From Armatimonadota bacterium (GTDB taxonomy: Bacteria > Armatimonadota > Fimbriimonadia > Fimbriimonadales > Fimbriimonadaceae): 13,310 bases of DNA. Positions within the stretch are counted from its first letter, which is position 1. Every line of letters begins with the position of its first letter. The notes under the pieces were generated by a model, which searched no databases, was not told where the DNA came from, and saw nothing but the letters and a program-made list of their open reading frames with translations. Of this stretch, positions 1 through 7,896 are shown piece by piece. The DNA lies in contig JAEVZK010000135.1 of the NCBI GenBank assembly GCA_023392285.1, positions 1 to 13,310 on the forward strand. Reading direction: 5' to 3'. Both the position numbers and the translations under genes were made by a program.

Positions 1-498
1 CTTCGATTCTTTAATGCCTTTGGAACGCGGCAAGCGCTTTCCAATCCGTATACCGGAGTCCTGGCGATCTTTGGCTCCCGCTTTCTCAACAACAATCCGC
101 CGCTCATCTTTGAAGATGGCCAGCAGCAGCGAGACTTCGTGAGCGTCAAGGATGTTGCACGTGCGTCTCGCCTCGCGTTGGAGACGGAAGGGGCCGTTGG
201 AACCGCACTGAATATTGGCAGTGGGCGCAGCTACACCATCGAGGAGACTGCGCGTAAGGTCGCTGCGGCGATGGGGAAGGAAGGAATCGAGCCGGAAATC
301 TGTGGGAAATATCGCGTGGGTGACATTCGGCACTGCTTCCCGGACATCAGTTTGGCCCGAGAGAAACTCGGATACGAGCCGCAGATCATGCTCGACGACG
401 GCTTGGAGGAGTTGGCCGAATGGCTCGAAAAGCAGACGGCGGAGGACAAGGTCGACAAGATGCGAGAGGAATTGGCAGCCAGAGGTCTTACCGTATGA
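1..498 (+). CDS. NAD-dependent nucleotide-sugar epimerase/dehydratase, 3' part only
   Basis: The reading frame is open from base 1 to a TGA at 496-498, giving about 165 C-terminal residues; the start, the Rossmann glycine motif and the YxxxK active site lie outside the window. The visible part begins LRFFNAFGTRQALSNPYTG, the substrate-lobe signature of extended SDR sugar epimerases, and the QALSNPYTG version recalls the dTDP-rhamnose/UDP-glucose 4-epimerase-like (WbiB) branch. It continues with the usual QQQRDFVSVKDVA segment and an ALNIGSG strand, both typical of these enzymes. It should act in the cytoplasm on an NDP-sugar, inverting or oxidising a hydroxyl through bound NAD. The next gene starts inside its stop codon (ATGA), so it belongs to the same operon. 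The fold is certain; the substrate cannot be read from this fragment. Confidence 0.85.
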   Translation, partial: LRFFNAFGTRQALSNPYTGVLAIFGSRFLNNNPPLIFEDGQQQRDFVSVKDVARASRLALETEGAVGTALNIGSGRSYTIEETARKVAAAMGKEGIEPEICGKYRVGDIRHCFPDISLAREKLGYEPQIMLDDGLEELAEWLEKQTAEDKVDKMREELAARGLTV

Positions 499-1553
499 GC
501 AAGGCGACCTTAATCTGCGGCGGAGCTGGCTTCATCGGCACCAACTTGGCTCATCGGCTTGCGAGTCAAGGTGGCCAAGTGATCCTCTATGACAATCTCT
601 CAAGACCGGGAGTTGAAAAGAACCTCGAATGGTTGAAGGCGGAGCACGGGCATCGCCTTGAGGTCCATGTCGCCGATATGTTAGACCGCCGGTCACTGAG
701 AAAAGCGGTCGCTGGAGCGGACCAAGTTTTTAACTTTGCCGCTCAGGTGGCGGTAACGACGAGCTTGGTCGATCCCATCGACGACTTCGAAAGGAACGCG
801 CGAGGGACCCTGAATTTGCTCGAAGAAATTCGGCGCATGGATCAGCCTCCATCGCTCATCTTTACCTCGACCAACAAGGTTTACGGAGGATTGGAGGACG
901 TCTCGCTGAAGCTGCGTGGCGAGCGGTATGAGCCGGAAGATTCACTGATCAGTCGATACGGCATCAGCGAAAAGCGGCCGCTTGATTTCCACAGTCCTTA
1001 TGGGTGCTCCAAAGGCTGTGCGGATCAGTACGTGCTCGACTATGCGCGCTCTTTCGGCTTGAAAACGGCAGTCTTTCGAATGAGTTGCATCTATGGGTTC
1101 CACCAGTGCGGGAACGAGGATCAAGGGTGGGTTGCCCACTTCCTCATCAAGGCCCTCCAAGGCGAGCCGATTACGATTTACGGCGATGGAAAACAGGTTC
1201 GGGACATTCTTTTCGTTGAAGATTTGGTGGATGCCTTTCTGCTGGCGCAATCGAACATCGAGGAGGTGAGGGGCCAAGCGTTCAATATTGGCGGCGGCCC
1301 GAGCAATACGGTCAGCCTCCTCGAACTCTTAGACGTGATCGAAAAGCTCGATGGCCGCAGGCCACGGGTCGCCTTCGATGGCTGGCGAACGGGAGATCAA
1401 CGGTGCTACATCTCGGACACCAGGAAATTCAGGCTGGCGACCGGTTGGAAACCCCGGTATTCCGCACCTGAAGGAATCGAAGCGCTGTATCGGTGGCTGG
1501 GCGGAGAGGCTTCCGGTACGGTTCCGACGCTGAAGGGCGAGGTGCCTGCCTGA
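495..1553 (+). CDS. CDP-paratose 2-epimerase-like SDR (tyvelose epimerase family)
   Basis: A 352-residue extended SDR. The start at 495 overlaps the previous stop as ATGA and has AGAGG at 481-485; a longer open frame upstream would run into the previous gene and does not begin with the SDR fold. Residues 9-15 are GGAGFIG (NAD binding), 83-90 AQVAVTTS, 125-128 STNK, and Y169/K173 form the YxxxK active site inside LDFHSPYGCSKG. The phrases STNKVYG, SPYGCSKG, DQYVLDYAR and EDQGWVAHF are hallmarks of the CDP-paratose 2-epimerase (RfbE) family, which inverts C2 of CDP-paratose to CDP-tyvelose. No CDP-glucose 4,6-dehydratase or 3-dehydrase is in the window, so the true substrate may be a different NDP-sugar. 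The family call is strong; the exact reaction is inferred. Confidence 0.85.
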   Translation: MSKATLICGGAGFIGTNLAHRLASQGGQVILYDNLSRPGVEKNLEWLKAEHGHRLEVHVADMLDRRSLRKAVAGADQVFNFAAQVAVTTSLVDPIDDFERNARGTLNLLEEIRRMDQPPSLIFTSTNKVYGGLEDVSLKLRGERYEPEDSLISRYGISEKRPLDFHSPYGCSKGCADQYVLDYARSFGLKTAVFRMSCIYGFHQCGNEDQGWVAHFLIKALQGEPITIYGDGKQVRDILFVEDLVDAFLLAQSNIEEVRGQAFNIGGGPSNTVSLLELLDVIEKLDGRRPRVAFDGWRTGDQRCYISDTRKFRLATGWKPRYSAPEGIEALYRWLGGEASGTVPTLKGEVPA

Positions 1554-2551
1554 TGGGGAAGTCGATTCGGGCTGCAGTCATTGCGGCTCCCGGCAAAGTC
1601 GAGATTCAAAGGGTCGAGGTTCCATCACCTGGTGAGCACGAGCTTCTGGTCAAGCTCATCGGCTGCGGCGTCTGTGCATCAAACATTCCGCCTTGGGAAG
1701 GTAGAGAGTGGTTCAGCTATCCACTTGAGCCTGGCGGCCTCGGGCATGAAGGCTGGGGAGTCGTCGAGGCAGTGGGGTCGAACGTTAGCGACTTCCGGGC
1801 CGGGGATAAAGTTGCCTTTCTCGGGCAGCATTCATACGCTGAATACGATCTAGTGGATGCTTCGTCCGCCATAAAGGTGCCTGAAGAGTTGGGGGATATG
1901 GGTTTTCCCGGCGAACCTCTCGGCTGCGCAATGAATATTTTCTCACGCTCGAGGGTGAAGGCGGGGGACACGGTGGCAATCGTCGGCATCGGCTTTCTTG
2001 GAACGCTGCTCGTTCAACTCTGCGTTAGCGCGGGAGCCCGGGTCATCGCTCTCGATCGAAAGCAATCGTCGCTCGATGTTGCGAAGGAAGCGGGTGCAGC
2101 CGAAACCGTGCTCATGGATGATCACTGGAGGGTCATCGAGCAAGTGAAGCACCTTACTGACGGCACGTTCTGCGATGTGGTGATCGAGGCAACCGGAAAA
2201 CAATGGCCGCTCGATCTGGCCGCGGAACTCTGCAAGGAAATGGGCCACCTTGTGATTGCTGGATACCACCAAGATGGGTTGCGTCAGGTGAACATGCAGC
2301 TCTGGAACTGGCGCGGTCTCGACGTGACGAATGCGCACGAACGGGAGCCTCAGAAATACATCGATGGCATGAGTGCTGCCGCAAGGGCATGCGTGGAGGG
2401 TCGAATCAAGCCCAGTCCGCTGTTCACGCATAGCTTCCCTCTCGACAGATTGGGCGAGGCTCTCGATATGACGAAGGATCGGCCAATTGGATTTATGAAA
2501 GCGGTCATCTATATGGAGGGCTCTGCTCATGAAGATCCTGATCACCGCTGA
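1553..2551 (+). CDS. Zinc-type medium-chain alcohol/sugar dehydrogenase
   Basis: A 332-residue medium-chain dehydrogenase. The chosen start ATG at 1553 overlaps the preceding stop as TGATG, with GAGG at 1539-1542. The N-terminal GroES-like domain carries the expected catalytic-zinc ligands: C41 in GCGVCASN, H65-E66 in GGLGHEGWG, and E121 in GEPLGCAMN. The four-cysteine structural-zinc lobe of classical alcohol dehydrogenases is absent, leaving a compact form. The Rossmann domain has GIGFLG at 145-150 and an acidic residue, D168, at the end of the next strand, which favours NAD(H) over NADP(H). In this operon it most likely oxidises or reduces a sugar or sugar nucleotide in the cytoplasm, perhaps together with the two epimerases before it. 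The substrate is unknown. Its last 23 bases overlap the next gene. Confidence 0.85.
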   Translation: MGKSIRAAVIAAPGKVEIQRVEVPSPGEHELLVKLIGCGVCASNIPPWEGREWFSYPLEPGGLGHEGWGVVEAVGSNVSDFRAGDKVAFLGQHSYAEYDLVDASSAIKVPEELGDMGFPGEPLGCAMNIFSRSRVKAGDTVAIVGIGFLGTLLVQLCVSAGARVIALDRKQSSLDVAKEAGAAETVLMDDHWRVIEQVKHLTDGTFCDVVIEATGKQWPLDLAAELCKEMGHLVIAGYHQDGLRQVNMQLWNWRGLDVTNAHEREPQKYIDGMSAAARACVEGRIKPSPLFTHSFPLDRLGEALDMTKDRPIGFMKAVIYMEGSAHEDPDHR

Positions 2552-3596
2552 CACGATCGGAGGAGTCTGGACTTACGCGGCTGATCTGGCAAACGGTCTG
2601 GCCGCGAAGAATCACCAAGTGACCCTTGCGACGATGGGCCGTCCGCTATCGAGCGACCAGTGGCAGGACGTGAGCGGGATTGACCTTTTCGAGAGTGCGT
2701 ACAAGCTGGAGTGGATGGAAGACTCTGCAGACGATGTATCTGCGGCGGGAACCTGGTTGAAAAAGATCGAGCACAGTCTTGGCCCCGACTTGATTCATTT
2801 CAATCATTATTTCCATGCCTCTTCCGGCTGGAGTGTTCCGGTGGTAACGGTCTGCCATTCGTGCGTCGGTTCATGGTGGCAGGCGGTAAAAGATGAGAAG
2901 GTTCCCGCGCACCTGGACGGATACTCGGAATCTGTGCGAAGCGGGCTGCAATGCTCGGACTTGGTTGTCGCCCCCACGCAAAGCATGTTGGCATGCGCAG
3001 AACGGTTATACGGTCCCTTTGACCGTAGCATGGTGATACCTAATGGCCGCGATCTGCGCCGATTTGCTCCTGCCGAGAAGGAGAACATCATCTTTGCGGC
3101 TGGACGCATTTGGGACGAAGCGAAGAACCTTCGTCTGCTCGCGGAAATCGCGCCCACTCTGCCCTGGCCGGTGAGGCTGGCTGGCGAAGGCGAGATATCC
3201 GGAGCGAACTTGCAGGCATTGGGACGGATCACGGCCGACCAGGCTGCTAGAGAAATGTCACGCGCCTCAATTTACGCTTTGCCAGCATTGTACGAACCCT
3301 TCGGACTCTCCGTTCTTGAGGCAGCAGCTTCGGGTTGTGCTCTCGTATTGGGTGATATTCCTTCGCTACGGGAAAACTGGGAGGGTGCCGCAGTCTTTGT
3401 CGATCCGCATTCCCCCGAAGACTGCAAAGAGGCACTGGTCGGCCTCATTGAAGATTGTAAACGGCGGGCCGAACTTGCCCAGGAAGCGATTGCGCGATCT
3501 ATGAACTTCGGCATTGCACCATTTGTCGATGCATATGAACGCGCCTATCGAGAACTCCTTGGCGTTCACCATCCCGGGAAGGCGGTGGCGCTATGA
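2529..3596 (+). CDS. Glycosyltransferase, GT-B fold, family 4-like
   Basis: A 355-residue GT-B glycosyltransferase. The start at 2529 lies inside the previous gene (23-base overlap) and is preceded by GGAGG about eight bases upstream. The N-terminal domain opens with MKILITADTIGGVWTYAADL, the loop that binds acceptor and donor in GT4 enzymes. The C-terminal domain shows IPNGRD (170-175), the linker strand GRIWDEAKN (192-200), and the EX7E nucleotide-sugar motif from E256 to E264 in EPFGLSVLE, followed by AAASGCALVLGD. There are no membrane segments, so it should work at the cytoplasmic face and transfer a sugar from an NDP donor with retention. It is the only classical GT4-like enzyme here, followed by three CgeB-like ones. 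Donor and acceptor are not readable from sequence. Confidence 0.88.
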   Translation: MKILITADTIGGVWTYAADLANGLAAKNHQVTLATMGRPLSSDQWQDVSGIDLFESAYKLEWMEDSADDVSAAGTWLKKIEHSLGPDLIHFNHYFHASSGWSVPVVTVCHSCVGSWWQAVKDEKVPAHLDGYSESVRSGLQCSDLVVAPTQSMLACAERLYGPFDRSMVIPNGRDLRRFAPAEKENIIFAAGRIWDEAKNLRLLAEIAPTLPWPVRLAGEGEISGANLQALGRITADQAAREMSRASIYALPALYEPFGLSVLEAAASGCALVLGDIPSLRENWEGAAVFVDPHSPEDCKEALVGLIEDCKRRAELAQEAIARSMNFGIAPFVDAYERAYRELLGVHHPGKAVAL

Positions 3597-4708
3597 AGTT
3601 TGTGATCTTCTGCCACTCGCTCGTGTCGGACTGGAATCACGGCAACGCGCACTTCCTGCGAGGAATCGTAACCGAGCTGCAAGAGCGTGGCCACAAGGTG
3701 GAAGTCTATGAGCCTGAGAACGCTTGGAGTCGGCAGAACTTGCTGCAAGATGCCGGTCCGAAAGCGGACGAGGGCTTCGGCAAGAAGTATCCAACCCTGA
3801 GCTCGGCCACGTACAACCTCGAAACTCTCGATCTGGATATGGTTCTTGCGAACGCGGACGTGGTGATCGTGCACGAGTGGAATGATCACGCATTGGTGAA
3901 AAGCATTGGAGAGCATCGTGAGCGGACCGCTAAGTACAAGCTGCTGTTTCACGACACCCACCACCGCAGCGTCACGGAGGAGGCGAGTATGTCTAAATAC
4001 GACCTCTCTAGCTATGATGGCGTGCTCGCGTTTGGTGATGTGATCCGCCGCCGATACCTTTCTATGGGCTGGGCAAGGCGCGCGTGGACTTGGCACGAAG
4101 CCGCCGATTTACGGGTTTTCCATCCTCTGCAAGCGGAAAAGGAAGGAGACTTGGTCTGGATCGGGAATTGGGGAGATGAGGAACGCACTGAAGAGCTTCA
4201 CGAGTTCTTAATCGGACCCGTCAAGCGACTCAGCCTCAAGGCCAAAGTCTATGGCGTGCGGTATCCGTCGCATGCGATCGAGGCGCTGCGCCAGAGCGGA
4301 ATCGAATATGGCGGCTACCTGCCGAATTTTATGGCTCCTGAGGTGTTCGCCCGTTACAAGATGACGGTGCACGTACCGCGGAGACCCTACGTTCAGGCGC
4401 TGCCAGGGATTCCCACGATACGTGTCTTCGAGGCGCTCGCATGTGGCATTCCCCTCATTTCAGCTCCTTGGAATGATGCGGAGCAACTGTTCACGCCGGG
4501 AAAGGATTTCCTCGTTGCTAAGGATGGAGCGGAGATGGAGGAGCAGATGAAAAGCCTTCTTACGGATGAATCGAAGAGGGGAACCTTAGCCGACCATGGA
4601 TTGCACACGATTCGCGCGCGGCACACCTGTAGCCACCGCGTGGACGAACTCTTGAAGATTTTGAATGAGATTCCTTCGCCTCAGCAGGAGATGACTGTAA
4701 GTTTATGA
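3593..4708 (+). CDS. CgeB-like glycosyltransferase, first of three paralogues
   Basis: A 371-residue soluble GT-B protein resembling the glycosyltransferases annotated as spore maturation protein CgeB. The start overlaps the previous stop (ATGA at 3593-3596), with GGAAGG ten bases upstream. The N-terminus shares the pattern with the next two genes: HSLVSDWNHGNAHFLRG, then GHKVEVYEP. The C-terminal donor domain has WIGNWGDE (189-196), RVFEALACG (277-285) with the conserved acidic residue, and an HTCSHR ending (344-349) that recurs in the paralogues. It is the most diverged of the three: it lacks their D-x-D-x-P segment and instead has LLFHDTHHRSV near 118-127. Function is inferred as transfer of a sugar from a nucleotide donor to a glycan or protein. 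CgeB itself is known from Bacillus spore surface glycosylation; no sporulation role is implied here. Confidence 0.82.
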   Translation: MKFVIFCHSLVSDWNHGNAHFLRGIVTELQERGHKVEVYEPENAWSRQNLLQDAGPKADEGFGKKYPTLSSATYNLETLDLDMVLANADVVIVHEWNDHALVKSIGEHRERTAKYKLLFHDTHHRSVTEEASMSKYDLSSYDGVLAFGDVIRRRYLSMGWARRAWTWHEAADLRVFHPLQAEKEGDLVWIGNWGDEERTEELHEFLIGPVKRLSLKAKVYGVRYPSHAIEALRQSGIEYGGYLPNFMAPEVFARYKMTVHVPRRPYVQALPGIPTIRVFEALACGIPLISAPWNDAEQLFTPGKDFLVAKDGAEMEEQMKSLLTDESKRGTLADHGLHTIRARHTCSHRVDELLKILNEIPSPQQEMTVSL

Positions 4709-5787
4709 ACATTGCATTTTTTGGGTCCAGCCTGGTTTCCGCTTATTGGAACGGTGCCGCAACCTACTATCGTGGGATCATCAAAGCGATCCATGCCCGA
4801 GGCCATCGCGTGACCTTCTATGAGCCCGATGCCTACAATCGGCAGCAACATCGCGACATTCCCGATCCAGAATGGGCGAAGGTCGTGGTTTATAACTGCG
4901 AGTCCGAGGGTGCGGTCCGGTCTCACCTGCAGGAAGCCAAATCCGCTGACCTCATTGTGAAGGCGAGCGGAGTCGGCGCATTCGACGAACTCTTGGAAGA
5001 GGCGGTCGTCGAGTTGAAAACGTCGCGGAATCTCGTCGCCTTCTGGGACGTCGACGCTCCTGCGACTCTAGACCGCGTTCAAAACAAGGGAGACGATCCC
5101 TTTCGGACGTTGATTCCGCAGTACGACTTGATCCTCACATATGGGGGCGGTGACCCGGTCGTGGATGCCTACCGCCAACTTGGAGCAAAGGAGTGTGTCC
5201 CCATCTACAACGCACTCGATCCCGAGACTCACCATCCTGTGGCACCTGAAGAGCGATTCGTTTCCGACTTGAATTTTCTTGGCAACCGCTTGCCCGACCG
5301 GGAGGCGAGGGTCGAGGATTTCTTTCTGGGTGCAGCGCAGCAACTGCCTGATAAGAACTTCATCATTGGTGGCAGCGGCTGGGGTGACAAACGGATGCCG
5401 CCGAACGTGCGGGACGCGGGCCACGTGTTCACCGCGGATCACAATGCGTTCAATTGCTCTCCGAAGGCGGTGCTCAACATCAGTCGGGAGAGCATGGCCA
5501 GGTACGGGTTTTCGCCCGCCACGAGAGTCTTTGAAGCGGCCGGAGCTGGAGCGTGCATGATTACCGATTATTGGGAAGGCATCGAGCAATTCCTCGTTCC
5601 CGATGAAGAAATTCTGGTCGCCCGTTCTGGCGATGATGTTGTCCAAATTCTTGCCGATCTGAGTCCAGAAAGGGCGAGATCAATCGGCCAGCAAGCTCTC
5701 GGAAAAGTTCTTCGCGAGCACACGTACGCTCATCGCGCCGAGAAGCTCGAAGCGGTCTTGGAGAACAGGAGTATCGGCGTTGCCTGA
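4705..5787 (+). CDS. CgeB-like glycosyltransferase, second of three paralogues
   Basis: A 360-residue protein starting in an ATGA overlap at 4705, with AGGAG at 4686-4690, rather far upstream (14 bases). The N-terminus GSSLVSAYWNGAATYYRG matches the neighbouring paralogues. Residues 113-119 are FWDVDAP, 146-156 YGGGDPVVDAY, 169-178 NALDPETHHP, and 188-194 DLNFLGN. The donor-site block has RVFEAAGAGA (274-283) followed by TDYWEG (287-292) and an HTYAHR near the end. It aligns almost residue for residue with the following gene over these positions, so these two are the closest pair of the trio. It is predicted to be a cytoplasmic, retaining, nucleotide-sugar-dependent transferase; substrate unknown. 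No signal peptide or membrane helix is visible. Confidence 0.82.
   Translation: MNIAFFGSSLVSAYWNGAATYYRGIIKAIHARGHRVTFYEPDAYNRQQHRDIPDPEWAKVVVYNCESEGAVRSHLQEAKSADLIVKASGVGAFDELLEEAVVELKTSRNLVAFWDVDAPATLDRVQNKGDDPFRTLIPQYDLILTYGGGDPVVDAYRQLGAKECVPIYNALDPETHHPVAPEERFVSDLNFLGNRLPDREARVEDFFLGAAQQLPDKNFIIGGSGWGDKRMPPNVRDAGHVFTADHNAFNCSPKAVLNISRESMARYGFSPATRVFEAAGAGACMITDYWEGIEQFLVPDEEILVARSGDDVVQILADLSPERARSIGQQALGKVLREHTYAHRAEKLEAVLENRSIGVA
5764..5779 (+). promoter_or_regulatory. Ribosome binding site deciding a TTG start
   Basis: AGGAG lies at 5767-5771, eight bases before TTG at 5780. No ATG or GTG in this frame lies close by, and the protein from this TTG begins directly with the family N-terminus, so the TTG start is well supported. 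Confidence 0.7.
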
Positions 5788-6868
5788 ACCTCTGGACATC
5801 GTCATTATTGGGCTGTCTATTACCTCATCATGGGGGAACGGCCATGCCACGACATATCGGGGGCTCGTGCGATCTCTCAGCGAGGCAGGGAATCGCGTCC
5901 TGTTTCTCGAGCAGGACGTGCCTTGGTATTCAGCCAGCCGCGACCTTCCCAATCCGCCGTACGGAAGAACCGAATTGTACGCGAATCTCGACGATTTGCG
6001 AGATCGGTTTCTGGACGAAGTCCGGGACGCCGACGTGGTGGTGGTTGGCTCGTACGTGCAAGACGGAATCGCAGTGGGCGATTGGGTCCAGCGGGAGACT
6101 CGCGGCGTTGCCGCATTTTACGATATCGATACTCCCGTCACGCTCGCCAAGCTGCGGGAGGGTGCGTGCGAGTATCTCGAACCACGACAGGTTCGGGATT
6201 ACGCGCTTTATCTCTCCTTTTCGGGAGGATCGAGTCTGGACATTCTTCGATCAAAATACGATTCGCCCAATCCAAAGCCGCTGTACTGCTCGTTCGATCC
6301 AGACCTGTATTTTCCGGTTGAGGCATCGGCTGACTATGACCTCGCGTACATGGGAACGTACAGTGATGATCGTCAGCCGACGCTGGAAGAACTTCTGATC
6401 CAACCCGCCAGTCGGTTGGCGGACAAGAAGTTCGCGGTGGCAGGGCCGCAGTATCCCAATCACATCCAATGGCCCCAGAACGTTCGGCGGATCGAACATC
6501 TCCCGCCCCAGGAACATCGAGCGTTCTACAATCGGCAGTGCTTCACGCTGAACGTAACTCGCCAGGACATGATTCGAGCTGGGCATTCACCGAGCGTCAG
6601 GCTCTTTGAGGCCGCCGCTTGTGGGACGCCGATTATCAGCGACTATTGGGACGGTCTAGGAGAGCTGTTCGAAATTGGCACCGAAATCCTTGTCGCCTCG
6701 GGACAAAATGAAGTCATCGAATATTTAACCGGCATTCCAGAAAGCAGAAGACGTCAAATCGGAGCGGCGGGGCGGCAGCGGGTCGTCGCCGAGCACACCT
6801 CGGCTCACCGTGCTGAGCAGCTGATCGGCTACGTGCGTGAAGCCGGAAGAGAGAAGGTTTGCCGATGA
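5780..6868 (+). CDS. CgeB-like glycosyltransferase, third of three paralogues
   Basis: A 362-residue protein read from a TTG codon that overlaps the previous gene by eight bases; the Shine-Dalgarno at 5767-5771 supports it. Motifs sit at the same residue numbers as in the preceding paralogue: FYDIDTP 113-119, SFSGGSS 146-152, FDPDLYFP 172-179, DLAYMGTYSDD 187-197, then VRLFEAAACG (273-282), SDYWDG (287-292) and an HTSAHR ending. That register points to a duplication followed by divergence. Like its neighbour it should be a soluble GT-B enzyme using a nucleotide-sugar donor. UDP-xylose is one candidate donor, because the next gene makes it and the two are translationally coupled (ATGA at 6865-6868), but this is inference. 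Confidence 0.82.
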   Translation: MPEPLDIVIIGLSITSSWGNGHATTYRGLVRSLSEAGNRVLFLEQDVPWYSASRDLPNPPYGRTELYANLDDLRDRFLDEVRDADVVVVGSYVQDGIAVGDWVQRETRGVAAFYDIDTPVTLAKLREGACEYLEPRQVRDYALYLSFSGGSSLDILRSKYDSPNPKPLYCSFDPDLYFPVEASADYDLAYMGTYSDDRQPTLEELLIQPASRLADKKFAVAGPQYPNHIQWPQNVRRIEHLPPQEHRAFYNRQCFTLNVTRQDMIRAGHSPSVRLFEAAACGTPIISDYWDGLGELFEIGTEILVASGQNEVIEYLTGIPESRRRQIGAAGRQRVVAEHTSAHRAEQLIGYVREAGREKVCR

Positions 6869-7806
6869 GAGCAGTAGTCACGGGCGGAGCGGGCTTTCTT
6901 GGCTCACACTTAGTCGATCGACTGGTCCACGAGGGGTGGGAAGTGCTGGTGTTCGACAATCTCATCACGGGCGATCGGCGCAATCTTTCGCAGCACGATG
7001 GCGACAGCCGTGTGCGCCTCATTGTGCAGGATGTAACACATTTCTTGGAAGTGGAAGAAGACGTTGATTTCGTTTTTCACTTCGCCTCTCCGGCCTCCCC
7101 GGTGGATTTCGAACGCTTTCCAATCCAAGTCCTCAAAGTAGGCGCGCTTGGGACTCACAACGCCCTTGGCCTTGCGCTTGCCAAAAATGCCAAGTTCATG
7201 CTGGCTTCGACCAGCGAAGTTTATGGAGACCCACTTGTATCGCCTCAGCCAGAAACCTACTGGGGAAATGTAAATCCGATTGGCGTGCGTGGGGTCTACG
7301 ACGAGTCGAAGCGGTATGCGGAGGCGATGACGATGGCTTATCATCGATATCATGGTGTCGACACTCGTATCGTAAGATTTTTCAATACGTATGGGCCACG
7401 CATGCGACTCGACGATGGCCGGGTCGTTCCCAATTTGTTGAATCAGGCAATCAAGGGTGAAGATCTCACCATCTACGGCGACGGATCTCAAACCCGGTCT
7501 TTCGGGTTTGTCAAAGACATTGTGGAAGGGGTTTGGCGATTGGCGAACACGGACTTCCACGAACCGGTGAATATCGGAACTCAGGATGAGCGGACGATTC
7601 TCGAATTCGCTGAGATTGTGCTTCAGGTCACTCATAGCCGAAGCAAGCTAAAGATGTGTCCACCGCTGCCTGACGACCCTAAGCAGCGACGCCCTGACCT
7701 GGCCAGAAATCGCGCAGTGTTGAACGGCTGGGAACCGAGGACGAGATTGGAAGATGGCTTGCGGCTGACTGCGAACTACTTTGAATCGGTGGCTCGAGCG
7801 AGTTAG
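6865..7806 (+). CDS. uxs: UDP-glucuronate decarboxylase (UDP-xylose synthase)
   Basis: A 313-residue extended SDR that converts UDP-glucuronate to UDP-xylose through a bound-NAD 4-keto intermediate. The ATG at 6865 is chosen over an in-frame TTG at 6859 because it makes the ATGA overlap and has GAGAAGG (6851-6857) at good distance. Residues 6-13 are TGGAGFLG; HFASPASPV covers 72-80; STSEVYGDP (115-123) holds the catalytic Ser/Thr and Glu; ETYWGNVNPIGVR (130-142) is a UXS signature; Y145 and K149 form YDESK; FFNTYGPRM (172-180) and LDDGRVVPN (182-190) complete the pattern. This set separates UXS from dTDP-glucose 4,6-dehydratase. No UDP-glucose dehydrogenase is in the window to supply UDP-glucuronate. 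It is the last gene of the operon. Confidence 0.9.
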   Translation: MRAVVTGGAGFLGSHLVDRLVHEGWEVLVFDNLITGDRRNLSQHDGDSRVRLIVQDVTHFLEVEEDVDFVFHFASPASPVDFERFPIQVLKVGALGTHNALGLALAKNAKFMLASTSEVYGDPLVSPQPETYWGNVNPIGVRGVYDESKRYAEAMTMAYHRYHGVDTRIVRFFNTYGPRMRLDDGRVVPNLLNQAIKGEDLTIYGDGSQTRSFGFVKDIVEGVWRLANTDFHEPVNIGTQDERTILEFAEIVLQVTHSRSKLKMCPPLPDDPKQRRPDLARNRAVLNGWEPRTRLEDGLRLTANYFESVARAS

Positions 7807-7852
7807 AGACTTGCCAGCGTGAGAACTTTTCAGAATATTGCTTGAAACAGGG

Positions 7853-7874
7853 AAATGTGAAATCTTTCACCTTT
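7853..7874. promoter_or_regulatory. Imperfect palindrome, candidate operator
   Basis: The core GTGAAATCTTTCAC (7857-7870) has perfect six-base arms around a two-base centre. After one mismatch on each side the symmetry resumes with AAA (7853-7855) against TTT (7872-7874), so nine of eleven pairs match over 22 bases. The two-base centre and lack of a U run argue against a terminator. It sits just upstream of the -10 box of the regulator gene, roughly where a -35 element would be, so an operator for autoregulation is plausible. Confidence 0.45.
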
Positions 7875-7884
7875 AAATCCTCGT

Positions 7885-7890
7885 TATACT
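7885..7890 (+). promoter_or_regulatory. Candidate -10 box of the regulator gene
   Basis: TATACT differs from the sigma-70 consensus by one base and ends six bases before the ATG at 7897, which would place the transcription start at or very near the start codon. No convincing -35 is seen 16-18 bases upstream; the palindrome occupies that place, which would fit an activator-dependent promoter. There is no Shine-Dalgarno between the box and the ATG. Confidence 0.45.
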
Positions 7891-7896
7891 GGTTAA

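Noticed and set aside
1943..2554. 203-residue minus-strand open frame opposite the MDR dehydrogenase
   Set aside because: No domain pattern; the opposite strand encodes a protein with all catalytic residues.
5808..6398. 196-residue plus-strand open frame within the third CgeB-like gene
   Set aside because: Out-of-frame shadow with Arg/Ser/Thr-rich composition; the overlapping frame carries the family motifs throughout.
6859..6864. TTG at 6859 as start of the UDP-xylose synthase
   Set aside because: ATG at 6865 gives the ATGA overlap seen at most junctions, better spacing to GAGAAGG, and the normal family N-terminus.
6910..7635. 241-residue minus-strand open frame inside the UDP-xylose synthase gene
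   Set aside because: Lies opposite a well-supported SDR and shows no motif or ribosome binding site of its own.
6865..7806. dTDP-glucose 4,6-dehydratase
   Set aside because: ETYWGNVNPIGVR, ASPASPV and LDDGRVVPN are UDP-glucuronate decarboxylase signatures; the dehydratase active-site D-E pair is not in its place.
7857..7874. Inverted repeat as a rho-independent terminator of the first operon
   Set aside because: The symmetric form leaves a two-base loop and the fallback five-pair stem is weak; only CTTTAAAT follows, not a proper U tract.
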